A DNA stretch of 64,000 nt from positions 1 to 64,000 of the forward strand of contig NZ_JBCFZM010000001.1 of assembly GCF_038594605.1 (NCBI RefSeq), given 5' to 3'. The stretch comes from Alteriqipengyuania bathyomarina_B. GTDB lineage: Bacteria > Pseudomonadota > Alphaproteobacteria > Sphingomonadales > Sphingomonadaceae. Position 1 is the stretch's first letter; each line of letters begins with the position of its first letter. The position numbers and the translations under genes were made by a program. Below are positions 43,193-51,440 of this stretch, piece after piece. Below the pieces are notes generated by a model that saw only the letters and a list, made by a program, of their open reading frames with translations, searched no databases and was not told where the DNA came from.

Positions 43193-43921
43193 ATGATCCG
43201 CCAAGCTATCATGCCCGCCTCGATCGCTATCGCCGCGCTGGCCGCCACGCCATCGGTTGCGGCGGACGTCCAGATCCAGGCCACCGGCCCGGTGATCGAG
43301 CTTGTCGTCAGCGAGCGGGTGGAGGTCGAGCCGGACGAGGTGACGATCAGCGCGGGCGTCCAGACCGAGGCGATGACCGCGCAAGAGGCGCTGTCGCAGA
43401 ACTCGACGCAGATGCAGCGCGTGATCGACCGGCTGAAGTCGCTCGGCATCCCCGAGCGCGACATTCAGACCACGCGGATCAATCTGGGCGCGCGCTTCGA
43501 TTACGATCAGCAGACGCGCCGGCAGGTCTTCCGTGGCTACGAAGCGTCCAACCAGGTCAGCGTGAAGCTGAGCGATACGGAGAGTGTGGGCGAAGTGCTC
43601 GATGCGCTGGTGCAGGCGGGGGCAAACAACATCAACGGGCCGAGCTTCTCGATCTCCGACGATACCGAGCCCAAGGCCGAGGCGCGTCGCCGAGCGATGG
43701 AGCGCGCGCGGATGATGGCGTTGGATTACGCGCGGGTTGCGGGCTATTCGAACGTTCGCGTGCTCCAGATTTCGGAAAGCGTCCAGGGGCAGGCGCGCGA
43801 GATGTACTCCGCCGACAGCATCATGGTGACCGGTTCGCGCGTCGGTGGCGCTCCGCCAGTGCAGCCCGGAATGGTCGAAACCGGGGTGACGGTGTCGGTG
43901 ACCTACGAGGCAGTGAACTGA
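43193..43921 (+). CDS. Periplasmic SIMPL-domain (DUF541) protein
   Basis: The 242-residue exported protein has a signal peptide (about residues 1-24, ending VAA) and the SIMPL pattern: VSERVEVEPDEVTISAGVQ, YDQQTRRQVFRGYEASNQVSV, NINGPSFSISDDTEPKAEARRRAMERA and a terminal VSVTYEAV. Members are linked to outer-membrane and oxidative stress; precise role unclear. ATG 43193 has GGAG 9 bases upstream. Confidence 0.9.
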   Translation: MIRQAIMPASIAIAALAATPSVAADVQIQATGPVIELVVSERVEVEPDEVTISAGVQTEAMTAQEALSQNSTQMQRVIDRLKSLGIPERDIQTTRINLGARFDYDQQTRRQVFRGYEASNQVSVKLSDTESVGEVLDALVQAGANNINGPSFSISDDTEPKAEARRRAMERARMMALDYARVAGYSNVRVLQISESVQGQAREMYSADSIMVTGSRVGGAPPVQPGMVETGVTVSVTYEAVN

Positions 43922-44029
43922 GGCGCCGATTATGGCGAGCGTTCATGAAATAAGGCGGAAAGCTGAACGATTGGTGCTGGCCAGCATTCAGAGGTCATTC
44001 AATGGCTTCCGGGCATCTGAGGTAAACAT

Positions 44030-44365
44030 ATGAAACCGATCATCGCCCCCCTCCTGCTCGGTTGCGCCATTGTCGCAACGCCCGCTCCCGCGCTTGCCCA
44101 GAGCAATCCGGCGCAGGACGCCGCGCGGCGCGATACGCAGTCGGGCAAGGCGCTTCCCCTGCGCCAGCTTGAACAGATCGCCTTCCGCGCATTGGGCGGG
44201 CCGCTGTGCTCCAATTCACGGAACGACGGGAATTGCTACGAATATCTGGGCTTTGCCTATGACCCGGTCGCCATGGCCTACCGTTTCCGCTTCATCCGCA
44301 AGAGCGTGGTGATCGATATCGACGTGGACGCCCGCACCGGCCGCGTGATCGGACGTTCGCGCTGA
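44030..44365 (+). CDS. Small exported PepSY-like protein
   Basis: The 111-residue protein has a signal peptide (MKPIIAPLLLGCAIVATPAPALAQ), two Cys (LCSNSRNDGNCYEY) likely to form a disulfide, and a terminal VVIDIDVDARTGRVIGRSR matching the end of PepSY domains. It stands 120 bases upstream of a response regulator/histidine kinase pair, an arrangement seen for PepSY proteins that tune PhoP/PhoQ-type systems. The function is inferred from context. Confidence 0.7.
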   Translation: MKPIIAPLLLGCAIVATPAPALAQSNPAQDAARRDTQSGKALPLRQLEQIAFRALGGPLCSNSRNDGNCYEYLGFAYDPVAMAYRFRFIRKSVVIDIDVDARTGRVIGRSR

Positions 44366-44485
44366 GGTTTCTGGCGGTAAGGAAGGGCTTGTTGTTGACG
44401 ATGATGCGCCATCCGCTCCAAGGAGCGAGCGTGTTAATGACGCTGGGGCAAATGACGCTGGCCAAATGACAAGGACAAGACGCCG

Positions 44486-45163
44486 ATGCGCATCCTGATC
44501 GTGGAAGACGAGCCCACGCTGGGCGAACAGCTCAAATCGACGCTCGAACAGAACGGCTATGCCGTCGACCTGTCGACCGACGGGGAAGACGGGCATTACC
44601 TCGGCTCGACCGAGGATTACGATGCCGTGATCCTCGACCTCGGCCTGCCCGAGATCGATGGGCTGACCGTGCTCGGCATGTGGCGCAAGGAAGGCCGCAG
44701 GTTCCCCGTGCTGGTGCTGACCGCGCGCGACAGCTGGAGCGACAAGGTCGCCGGGCTCGATGCAGGCGCGGACGATTATCTCGCCAAGCCGTTCCAGACC
44801 GAGGAACTGATCGCCCGCCTGCGCGCGCTGATCCGCCGTGCTTCGGGCAATACCAGCAGCGAACTGACCGCCGGCGACGTGCGGCTCGACACGCGTTCGG
44901 GCCGCGTCACGCGCGGCGGCGATCCGGTGAAGCTGACCGCGCAGGAATACAAGCTGTTGAGCTACCTGATGCACCACAAGGGCAAGGTCGTCAGCCGCAC
45001 CGAGCTGATCGAGCATATCTACGATCAGGATTTCGACCGCGATTCGAATACGATCGAGGTCTTCGTCACCCGCATCCGCAAGAAGCTGGGCGCGGAAGTC
45101 ATTACAACGATACGTGGCCTTGGCTACAGCCTCGACGACCCCGCCGACGCGCCCCGGGCCTGA
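44486..45163 (+). CDS. OmpR/PhoP-family response regulator
   Basis: The 225-residue regulator has a receiver domain with acidic EDE near residue 7-9, phospho-acceptor Asp in VILDLGLPEIDG (about residue 51), T in VLTARD and K in AKPF. A winged-helix OmpR domain follows (about 127-220: LTAQEYKLLSYLMHHKGKVV, DSNTIEVFVTRIRKKLG). It is closest in style to PhoP/QseB regulators of envelope or cation stress. The kinase gene follows with an overlapping frame. Confidence 0.95.
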   Translation: MRILIVEDEPTLGEQLKSTLEQNGYAVDLSTDGEDGHYLGSTEDYDAVILDLGLPEIDGLTVLGMWRKEGRRFPVLVLTARDSWSDKVAGLDAGADDYLAKPFQTEELIARLRALIRRASGNTSSELTAGDVRLDTRSGRVTRGGDPVKLTAQEYKLLSYLMHHKGKVVSRTELIEHIYDQDFDRDSNTIEVFVTRIRKKLGAEVITTIRGLGYSLDDPADAPRA

Positions 45164-46664
45164 CGGCGCGCCTGAGGACGCGGCCGAGGCTCGGCCTGCG
45201 CCAAGCGGCGACGGCAGGCCTGCGCCCCGGCCCGGCAGGCGCGACCCGCGTGCGCCCGACCGGGTCGCGGGCGAGGCTTTCGAGGAACGGCCGCGTGATT
45301 TCGTGGCGCCGCACACCGGCAGCCTGACATGGCGCGTGATGGCGATTTCCGCGATTTGGATTGTCGTTCTGCTCTTGGGGGGGGGCCTCGCGCTCGACCG
45401 CACGCTCACCAATCTAGTTGAAAGCAATTTCGACACCCAGCTGAACAACAACCTGAACGCGCTAATTGCATCCGCCGAGGTTCAGCCGGGCGGACAGGTT
45501 TGGCTGATGCGGCCCATGGGCGACCAGCGGTTTCTCGAACCCAATTCAGGCCTTTATTACCAGATCAGCCCTTCCGGCGAGCCTGTAACGCTGGATAGCG
45601 ATTCAGTGAATCCGTCACGGTCGCTTTGGGTTCAGGCGCTAGACCTGCGTCCCTCAGCTAAAGACGAAGTCGTCAATTACGACAGCATGCAGTTCAAAGA
45701 AGAGCCGCTGCGAATTGCGCAGCGTGATGCGGTTCTCCCAAGGAGTGACACCTTGTGGACCTTCGTGATAGCGTCCTCCCGCGAGGATATCGACGAACAG
45801 ATCGACCGGATCCGCCGGATCCTCGTCATCAGTTTCGTGATCCTCGGGCTGGGCCTGATGGTGCTGGTGCTGTTGCAAAGCTATGTCGGCCTGCGCCCGC
45901 TGCGCCGCATCCGGACCGCGATCCAGAACATCCGCACCGCGGGCAGCAACCGGGTGACCGCTCCCCTGCCGCTCGAGGTCCAGCCGCTGGTGCAGGAATT
46001 GAACATGCTGCTCGAACATTCGGAGCGGCAGGCGGAAGAGGCGCGGACCCATGCCGGCAACCTCGCGCACGCGCTCAAGACCCCGCTGACCGTGGTCAAC
46101 AACGCCGCGACCGCCCACGCGCCCGATCTGGCCGATACCGTGATCCGCGAGGCGCGCACGATGCGCCGCCATGTCGACCACCACCTTGCCCGTGCCCGCG
46201 CGGTGGGCCGCCGCGCGGTAGGCCATGCGCAGACCCCGGTGCGCGACAGTGCGGAAGCCGTGCGCCGTGCGGTCGAGCGGCTCTATCCCGATGTGCGCTT
46301 CGACATCGACGGATCGCACGAAGCCAAGGTCGCGATCGAGCGACAGGACCTCGACGAAATCCTCGGCAACCTGATCGAGAACGCGGCGAAATACGGCGGC
46401 GGCAGCGTGTTCGTGACGATCGATGCCGAGCCCGAGGATAGCCGCTGCGTCATCTGGATCGAAGATGACGGGATGGGTATCCCCGAAGAAAAGCGGATCG
46501 AGATTTTCGATCGCGGCGCGCGGCTCGATACCGGCAAGCCGGGCACCGGCCTCGGCCTCGCCATCGTGCGCGATGTCGGCGAGATCTACGGCGGGGCGGT
46601 GGAATTGGCGGAAAGCGAGGACCTGGGCGGGTTGCTCGTCCGGCTCGCTCTGCCGCGTGCCTGA
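45114..46664 (+). CDS. Sensor histidine kinase, PhoQ-like
   Basis: The 516-residue (maximum) kinase has a Pro/Ala/Arg-rich N-terminus, TM1 (about 78-97), a periplasmic sensor of ~130 residues and TM2 (about 240-262). HAMP is next, then a phospho-acceptor His in NLAHALKTPLTVV, and the ATPase domain NLIENAAKYG, WIEDDGMGIPEEK, GTGLGLAIVRD. The start is uncertain: GTG 45114 overlaps the regulator by 50 bases and adds a low-complexity tail, while GTG 45303 would start 14 residues before TM1. It pairs with the upstream regulator. Confidence 0.9.
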   Translation: MALATASTTPPTRPGPDGAPEDAAEARPAPSGDGRPAPRPGRRDPRAPDRVAGEAFEERPRDFVAPHTGSLTWRVMAISAIWIVVLLLGGGLALDRTLTNLVESNFDTQLNNNLNALIASAEVQPGGQVWLMRPMGDQRFLEPNSGLYYQISPSGEPVTLDSDSVNPSRSLWVQALDLRPSAKDEVVNYDSMQFKEEPLRIAQRDAVLPRSDTLWTFVIASSREDIDEQIDRIRRILVISFVILGLGLMVLVLLQSYVGLRPLRRIRTAIQNIRTAGSNRVTAPLPLEVQPLVQELNMLLEHSERQAEEARTHAGNLAHALKTPLTVVNNAATAHAPDLADTVIREARTMRRHVDHHLARARAVGRRAVGHAQTPVRDSAEAVRRAVERLYPDVRFDIDGSHEAKVAIERQDLDEILGNLIENAAKYGGGSVFVTIDAEPEDSRCVIWIEDDGMGIPEEKRIEIFDRGARLDTGKPGTGLGLAIVRDVGEIYGGAVELAESEDLGGLLVRLALPRA

Positions 46665-46776
46665 TGGGGAAGCGCTGTGCGAGTGCCCCGATGCACCGCC
46701 CAATTCGACTCTACGCAACTCCGCATGTCCGTTATGCGCTTGAAATGATCGGTCAGCTTGGCCATTGCGCTGCCGG

Positions 46777-47799
46777 ATGACTGCCGAGATCGTCCCTCTC
46801 GCCCGCGCGTCCGGCGCCACCCAGGCCTCGATCGATGCGATGCTGTCGCTGACCGCGCCAGGGCTCAACGCCGTGAACGCCGTGATCCTCGACCGGATGC
46901 AGAGCGAAATCCCTCTGATTCCGCGCCTCGCCGGGCACCTGATCTCGGGTGGCGGCAAGCGGTTGCGGCCCATGCTCACGCTCGCGGGGGCAGAGCTGGT
47001 CGGCTACCAGGGCACGCGCCATCACAAGCTCGCCGCCGCGGTCGAGTTCATCCACACCGCCACGCTGCTGCACGACGATGTGGTCGACGGCAGCGAGATG
47101 CGCCGGGGCAAGGCCGCCGCGAATATCATCTTCGGCAATCCGGCGACCGTGCTGGTCGGCGATTTCCTCTTCAGCCGCGCGTTCGAACTGATGACCGAGG
47201 ATGGCAGCCTGCGGGTGCTGAAAATTCTCTCTTCCGCCAGCGCGATCATCGCCGAGGGCGAGGTCGCCCAGCTGACCGCGCAGCGCAAGGTCGCCACCAG
47301 CGAACAGCGCTATCTCGACATTATCGGCTCCAAGACCGCCGCGCTCTTCGCGGCCGCCAGCCGCATTGCGGCAGTGGTTGCCGAATGCAGCGAAGCGGAG
47401 GAGCAGGCGCTCGACGATTATGGCCGCAACCTCGGCATCGCATTCCAGCTGGTCGACGATGCGCTGGATTATTCGTCCGACGCGGCGGAGATGGGCAAGG
47501 ACCGGGGCGACGATTTCCGCGAGGGCAAGATGACCCTGCCCGTGATCCTCGCCTATGCGCGCGGCGACGCGGAGGAGCGGAAGTTCTGGGAGGCCGCCAT
47601 CCTCGGCCACCGCACCTCCGACGAAGACCTGGCCCACGCGGTATCGCTGGTGGAACGCCACGACTGCGTAACCGCCACTCGCGACCGCGCCCGACACTTC
47701 GCGCAGATGGCCGCCGACGCGCTGTCGATCTTCCCCGACGGCAAGGCGCGCGAGGCGATGGTCGAAGCCGCGCACTTCGCGGTGGCGCGGGGGCATTGA
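46777..47799 (+). CDS. Polyprenyl diphosphate synthase (octaprenyl/decaprenyl type)
   Basis: The 340-residue trans-prenyltransferase extends FPP with isopentenyl diphosphate to make the quinone side chain. It has both Asp-rich motifs (LLHDDVVDGSEMRRGK at about residue 98 and FQLVDDALDY), the GGGKRLRP substrate-binding block and GDFLFSRAFEL. ATG 46777 is used; an in-frame TTG lies 12 bases upstream. The length and motifs are those of long-chain IspB/DdsA enzymes serving ubiquinone-10 in alphaproteobacteria. Confidence 0.93.
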   Translation: MTAEIVPLARASGATQASIDAMLSLTAPGLNAVNAVILDRMQSEIPLIPRLAGHLISGGGKRLRPMLTLAGAELVGYQGTRHHKLAAAVEFIHTATLLHDDVVDGSEMRRGKAAANIIFGNPATVLVGDFLFSRAFELMTEDGSLRVLKILSSASAIIAEGEVAQLTAQRKVATSEQRYLDIIGSKTAALFAAASRIAAVVAECSEAEEQALDDYGRNLGIAFQLVDDALDYSSDAAEMGKDRGDDFREGKMTLPVILAYARGDAEERKFWEAAILGHRTSDEDLAHAVSLVERHDCVTATRDRARHFAQMAADALSIFPDGKAREAMVEAAHFAVARGH

Positions 47800-47819
47800 T
47801 ACCTGCCTGGCCGGGGATA

Positions 47820-47839
47820 ATGTCGAAAATATTCGACAT
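47820..47839. promoter_or_regulatory. Perfect 20-bp palindrome, operator copy 1
   Basis: ATGTCGAAAATATTCGACAT: 8-base arms around AATA. It shares the pattern ATGTnGAAnATATTCnACAT with the second palindrome 37 bases downstream, and lies upstream of a membrane protein/XRE gene pair. Confidence 0.8.
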
Positions 47840-47856
47840 CCTGTAAGGAGTCTCCT

Positions 47857-47876
47857 ATGTAGAAGATATTCTACAT
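47857..47876. promoter_or_regulatory. Perfect 20-bp palindrome, operator copy 2
   Basis: ATGTAGAAGATATTCTACAT: 8-base arms around GATA, ending 18 bases before the start of the membrane protein gene. A third short palindrome (AGGAG-T-CTCCT, 47846-47856) sits between the two copies. Confidence 0.8.
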
Positions 47877-47894
47877 AACGGAGGAGATTCGCAC

Positions 47895-48299
47895 ATGTCG
47901 TTCAGGGAAAAATCCGCATGGGTCATGGGAGCGATCATGCTCGCCACCGGGCTCTGGTATGCCACTTTGGTCGCGCACGCGCCGCACGCCCCGGTGATCG
48001 GTCCGCTGATTCCCTACGTGCTCGCGGTGATCGTGCTGTCGATCGTCGCGCAGACCGTACTCGCCATCGCGTCTCCCAAGGAGGCGAATGCGCCCGCTGA
48101 CGAGCGGGAGCGGGCCGCGATTGCTCTCGCAGGCAAATGGTCGGGCATCGTGCTCGGCGTGCTGGCAATTTCCGCTTGCTTCACCTTCGTCGTGCTGCCC
48201 TCTGGCACGATGCTGTTCCATCACGTCATCGGCGCGCTGATCGTGGCGCAGCTGGCCGAGTATATCTTCCAGATATACTTCTTCCGCCGCGCGATATGA
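47895..48299 (+). CDS. Small four-helix membrane protein paired with an XRE regulator
   Basis: The 134-residue protein has four predicted helices (about residues 8-27, 34-59, 82-103 and 110-130) and a cytoplasmic loop with ADERERAAIALAGKW between helices 2 and 3. The loop recalls DUF2178-type proteins encoded next to small XRE regulators, but I cannot name the family firmly. A strong Shine-Dalgarno (GGAGGAG) precedes ATG 47895. It is cotranscribed with the regulator, whose gene starts 13 bases after its stop. Two matching palindromes lie in its promoter. Confidence 0.8.
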   Translation: MSFREKSAWVMGAIMLATGLWYATLVAHAPHAPVIGPLIPYVLAVIVLSIVAQTVLAIASPKEANAPADERERAAIALAGKWSGIVLGVLAISACFTFVVLPSGTMLFHHVIGALIVAQLAEYIFQIYFFRRAI

Positions 48300-48312
48300 T
48301 GGACGAAGGTCG

Positions 48313-48531
48313 ATGAGCAAACGTCCGCCGATTACCAACCGTGTGCGCGATCTGCGCGAGGAACACGGCAAGCTCAGCCAGGCCGCGCTGGGCGAGGCGG
48401 TGGGGGTTACCCGCCACACGATCATCGCGATCGAACAGGGGCGCTATTCCCCCAGCCTCGAAACCGCGTTTCGTATCGCGCGACTATTCGGCGTGGGCGT
48501 TGAAGACGTGTTCGGCTGGGAAGGTGAGTGA
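48313..48531 (+). CDS. Small XRE-family transcriptional regulator
   Basis: The 72-residue protein is a single HTH domain: NRVRDLREEHGKLSQAALGEAVGVTRHTIIAIEQGRYSP-type sequence ending LETAFRIARLFGVGVEDVFGWE, as in compact YozG-like or toxin-antitoxin style repressors. It probably binds the two 20-base palindromes upstream of its operon and represses it. What relieves repression is not visible. Confidence 0.92.
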   Translation: MSKRPPITNRVRDLREEHGKLSQAALGEAVGVTRHTIIAIEQGRYSPSLETAFRIARLFGVGVEDVFGWEGE

Positions 48532-48594
48532 TCCAGGGGCCTGCGATCACCGCGAGCCTTCGCAGGAGCGTACGCTTGGGTTAGGGGCGGTGCC

Positions 48595-51045
48595 GTGTCC
48601 GAAGGATCGAGCCTCCCCATCCACGCCGTATTGCCGGAGCTGAAGGCTGCGATGCGCGACGGGCCCAACGCGGTGCTGATCGCGCCGCCGGGGGCGGGCA
48701 AGACCACGGCGGTTGCGCCCGCGCTGCTTGAGGATGACTGGTGCAGCGGCGAGATCCTGCTGCTCTCTCCCCGCCGGGTCGCCGCGCGCGCTGCGGCGGA
48801 GCGGATGGCGGCGATGCTGGGCGAGAAGCCGGGCGAAACGGTCGGCTACCTGACGCGGCTCGACTCCAAGCGATCGGCAAAGACGCGCATCACCGTGCTG
48901 ACCGAGGCGATCTTCCTCAATCGTATCGTCGCCGATCCCGAACTGCCGGGCGTCTCGGCGGTGTTGTTCGACGAAGCGCACGAGCGCCATCTCGACAGCG
49001 ATTTCGGCCTCGCGCTGGCGCTGGAGACGCAAGGCGTGCTGCGCGAGGATCTGCGGTTGCTGGTGATGTCGGCGACGCTCGACGGAGAGCGGTTTGCGGG
49101 GCTGATGCGCGGCGATCGTCTTCGGACACCGGTGATCGAGAGCGAGGGGCGCAGCTTTCCTCTGCGAATCGAATGGCTTGGATCGAGCGGCGTAGACCGG
49201 TTCGAGGATTCTATGGCGGACGCAGTCGTAACCGCGTGGCGGGCCGAGACGGGCGATATCCTCGCCTTCCTCCCCGGCGTGCGCGAGATCGAGCGGGTCC
49301 GCGAGCGGCTGGCGGATCGGCTGCGCGGCGCGCTGATCCTGCCGCTGCACGGGCAAGTCGATCCGGCAGGCCAGCGCGCCGCGATCCGCCGCGATCCGGA
49401 GGGCCGCCGCCGCATCGTGCTCGCCACCGCGATAGCCGAGACTTCGCTGACGCTGGACGGCGTTACCGTAGTGGTCGACGGTGGTCTCTCGCGCCGGGCG
49501 GAATATGACCGCGCAGCGGGCGGCAATCGGCTGGTGACGGTGCAGGCGTCGCAAGCCTCGGCCACACAGCGCGCTGGGCGGGCGGCACGGCAGGCACCGG
49601 GGGTGGCTTACCGGCTTTGGGCCGAGGCCGCGCATCTCGGGCGCCCGGCGTTCGAGCCGTCCGAAATCGCAACCAGCGATCTTACGCCACTGGTGCTGAC
49701 GCTGGCGAAATGGGGCGAGAGTGATGCTGCCAATCTGCAGTGGCTCGATCCGCCGCCAGCTGCCTCGCTCTCGACCGCGCGGGACGAGTTGCGGGCGCTC
49801 GGCGCGCTCGACGATGATGGCAGGATCACGCCTCGCGGCGAGGCGATGGCGGCGCTCCCGCTCGATCCGGCGAGTGCGGCGATGGTGCTGTTCGGTTCAA
49901 TGCATGGGGAGGGCGAGCGCGCAGCGCGGCTGGTGCTGCTGTTGCAAGAGCGCGGGCTTGGTGGCCGTGGAGAGGATCTGGAGGTGCGGCTGTCTCGCTG
50001 GAAGGCAGAACGGGGAGGCCGCGCCGAGGCGAGCCGCAAGCTGGCAGCGCGGTGGGCGAAGGCAGCTGAAAAGCTGACGGAAGGTGCGAGACGATCCGTC
50101 CCACCTCTCGCCGTGATCCTCGCCGCAGGACGCCCCGGTTTCGTGGCGAAATGCCGCGACGGATCGGGCGAGGAATGGCTCGCGGCGAACGGGCGCGGAT
50201 ATCGGCTCGATCCCACCTCACCGGGGGCGCGGGCGCAGTATTGCGTCATCGGCGACGCACAGGGCAGCGCACAAGGCGCGCGGATCACGGCTGCGGCGCC
50301 TTTCGAGGAAAGCGACCTGCGCGAGTGGCTCGGCGACCGGATCGAGTTTCACCGCACCTTGCGCTGGACCGGCGATCGGGTCGAAGCACGCCGCGAGGAG
50401 CGGCTGGGGGCGCTGGTCCTTTCGCGCGGGCCTGACCCGGCGCCCGACATTGATGCGGTGCAGGCGCTGCTTGTGGAAAAGGCTCTGGAAAAGCTGGGGG
50501 AAGGGCGAGGAGAACTCCTCCCGCCCGACCTCCTCGCGCGGGCGCGCTTTGCCGGGATAGGCGGCCTGTCGCCCGAAGCCCTGCGGCAAAGCGCAGACCT
50601 GTGGCTCGCCCCGCTGCTGGCCGGTCGCCGGGATCTCGGCGTGGGCAAGGGCAAGCTGGTCGATGCGCTGCTCGGCATGCTCGACTGGAACGAGCGCCAG
50701 CGGCTGGACGAGGCTGCCCCGCGCGAATTCGCCAGCCCCGCCGGTACGCACCACGCGATCGACTATACCGGCCAAGACGCGCCCGCCGTAGAAGTCCGCG
50801 TACAGGCGCTTTACGGCCTCGATTCGCATCCGATGATCGGCCGCACACCCCTGCTTCTGAAGCTCACCAGCCCGGCCGGGCGGCCCGTCCAGGCGACGCG
50901 GGACCTGCCTGCCTTCTGGCGCGGAAGCTGGGCGGATGTCCGCAAGGACATGAAGGGCCGTTACCCCAAGCATCGCTGGCCCGAGAAACCCTGGGCCGAG
51001 GTCGCGAGCTTGAAGACGAAGAATGCATTCGACAGGTCGGGTTAG
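48595..51045 (+). CDS. hrpB: ATP-dependent helicase HrpB
   Basis: The 816-residue DEAH-box helicase has Walker A APPGAGKTT near residue 30, DEAHERH near 126, SATLDGERF, ATAIAETSLTLDGV (motif V) and QRAGRAARQAPGVAYRLW (motif VI). It ends with the HrpB C-terminal domain (WNERQRLDEAAPREFASPAG, DMKGRYPKHRWPE). The start is GTG 48595. The cellular role in bacteria is not well defined. It follows the XRE gene by 63 bases but is likely transcribed on its own. Confidence 0.95.
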   Translation: MSEGSSLPIHAVLPELKAAMRDGPNAVLIAPPGAGKTTAVAPALLEDDWCSGEILLLSPRRVAARAAAERMAAMLGEKPGETVGYLTRLDSKRSAKTRITVLTEAIFLNRIVADPELPGVSAVLFDEAHERHLDSDFGLALALETQGVLREDLRLLVMSATLDGERFAGLMRGDRLRTPVIESEGRSFPLRIEWLGSSGVDRFEDSMADAVVTAWRAETGDILAFLPGVREIERVRERLADRLRGALILPLHGQVDPAGQRAAIRRDPEGRRRIVLATAIAETSLTLDGVTVVVDGGLSRRAEYDRAAGGNRLVTVQASQASATQRAGRAARQAPGVAYRLWAEAAHLGRPAFEPSEIATSDLTPLVLTLAKWGESDAANLQWLDPPPAASLSTARDELRALGALDDDGRITPRGEAMAALPLDPASAAMVLFGSMHGEGERAARLVLLLQERGLGGRGEDLEVRLSRWKAERGGRAEASRKLAARWAKAAEKLTEGARRSVPPLAVILAAGRPGFVAKCRDGSGEEWLAANGRGYRLDPTSPGARAQYCVIGDAQGSAQGARITAAAPFEESDLREWLGDRIEFHRTLRWTGDRVEARREERLGALVLSRGPDPAPDIDAVQALLVEKALEKLGEGRGELLPPDLLARARFAGIGGLSPEALRQSADLWLAPLLAGRRDLGVGKGKLVDALLGMLDWNERQRLDEAAPREFASPAGTHHAIDYTGQDAPAVEVRVQALYGLDSHPMIGRTPLLLKLTSPAGRPVQATRDLPAFWRGSWADVRKDMKGRYPKHRWPEKPWAEVASLKTKNAFDRSG

Positions 51046-51154
51046 TTGACTTCCGAGCCTTAGGCGAGGCAAGGGCGACTGCCCGCCCGAGCTTTTGCGA
51101 GGAAGCCAGGGCGGACTCATGTCCGCCGTCCGGCGATTGAGGGACAGAACAGAA

Positions 51155-51433
51155 ATGCCAGCACGTATTTACCAGCGACCCAAGAGTGCGATGCAGTCCG
51201 GCAAGGCCCGGATCGATGAATGGGTGCTCGAATTCGAGCAATCCGAGGCACGGCGCGCGGACCCGTTGATGGGCTGGACCGGATCGGGCGACACGCAGGT
51301 GCAGGTGCAACTGACGTTCCCGAGCAAGGACGATGCGAAGGCTTATGCCGAGAAATACGGCATTCCGGCGCGGGTCCATGCGACCCCGCCCAAGAAGCTC
51401 AAGCTGCAGGCCTACGCGGACAATTTCCGCTGA
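51155..51433 (+). CDS. NDUFS4-like accessory subunit of respiratory complex I (ETC complex I subunit region)
   Basis: The 92-residue protein carries the conserved ARIYQRPKSAMQSGKAR start, WVLEFEQ, ADPLMGWTGSGDTQVQVQL and AYAEKYGI, the hallmark of the alphaproteobacterial homologue of mitochondrial NDUFS4. It docks on the peripheral arm of NADH:quinone oxidoreductase. ATG 51155 begins exactly at the conserved N-terminus. The other nuo genes are not in the window, as is common for this accessory subunit. Confidence 0.93.
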   Translation: MPARIYQRPKSAMQSGKARIDEWVLEFEQSEARRADPLMGWTGSGDTQVQVQLTFPSKDDAKAYAEKYGIPARVHATPPKKLKLQAYADNFR

Positions 51434-51440
51434 ACGGATT

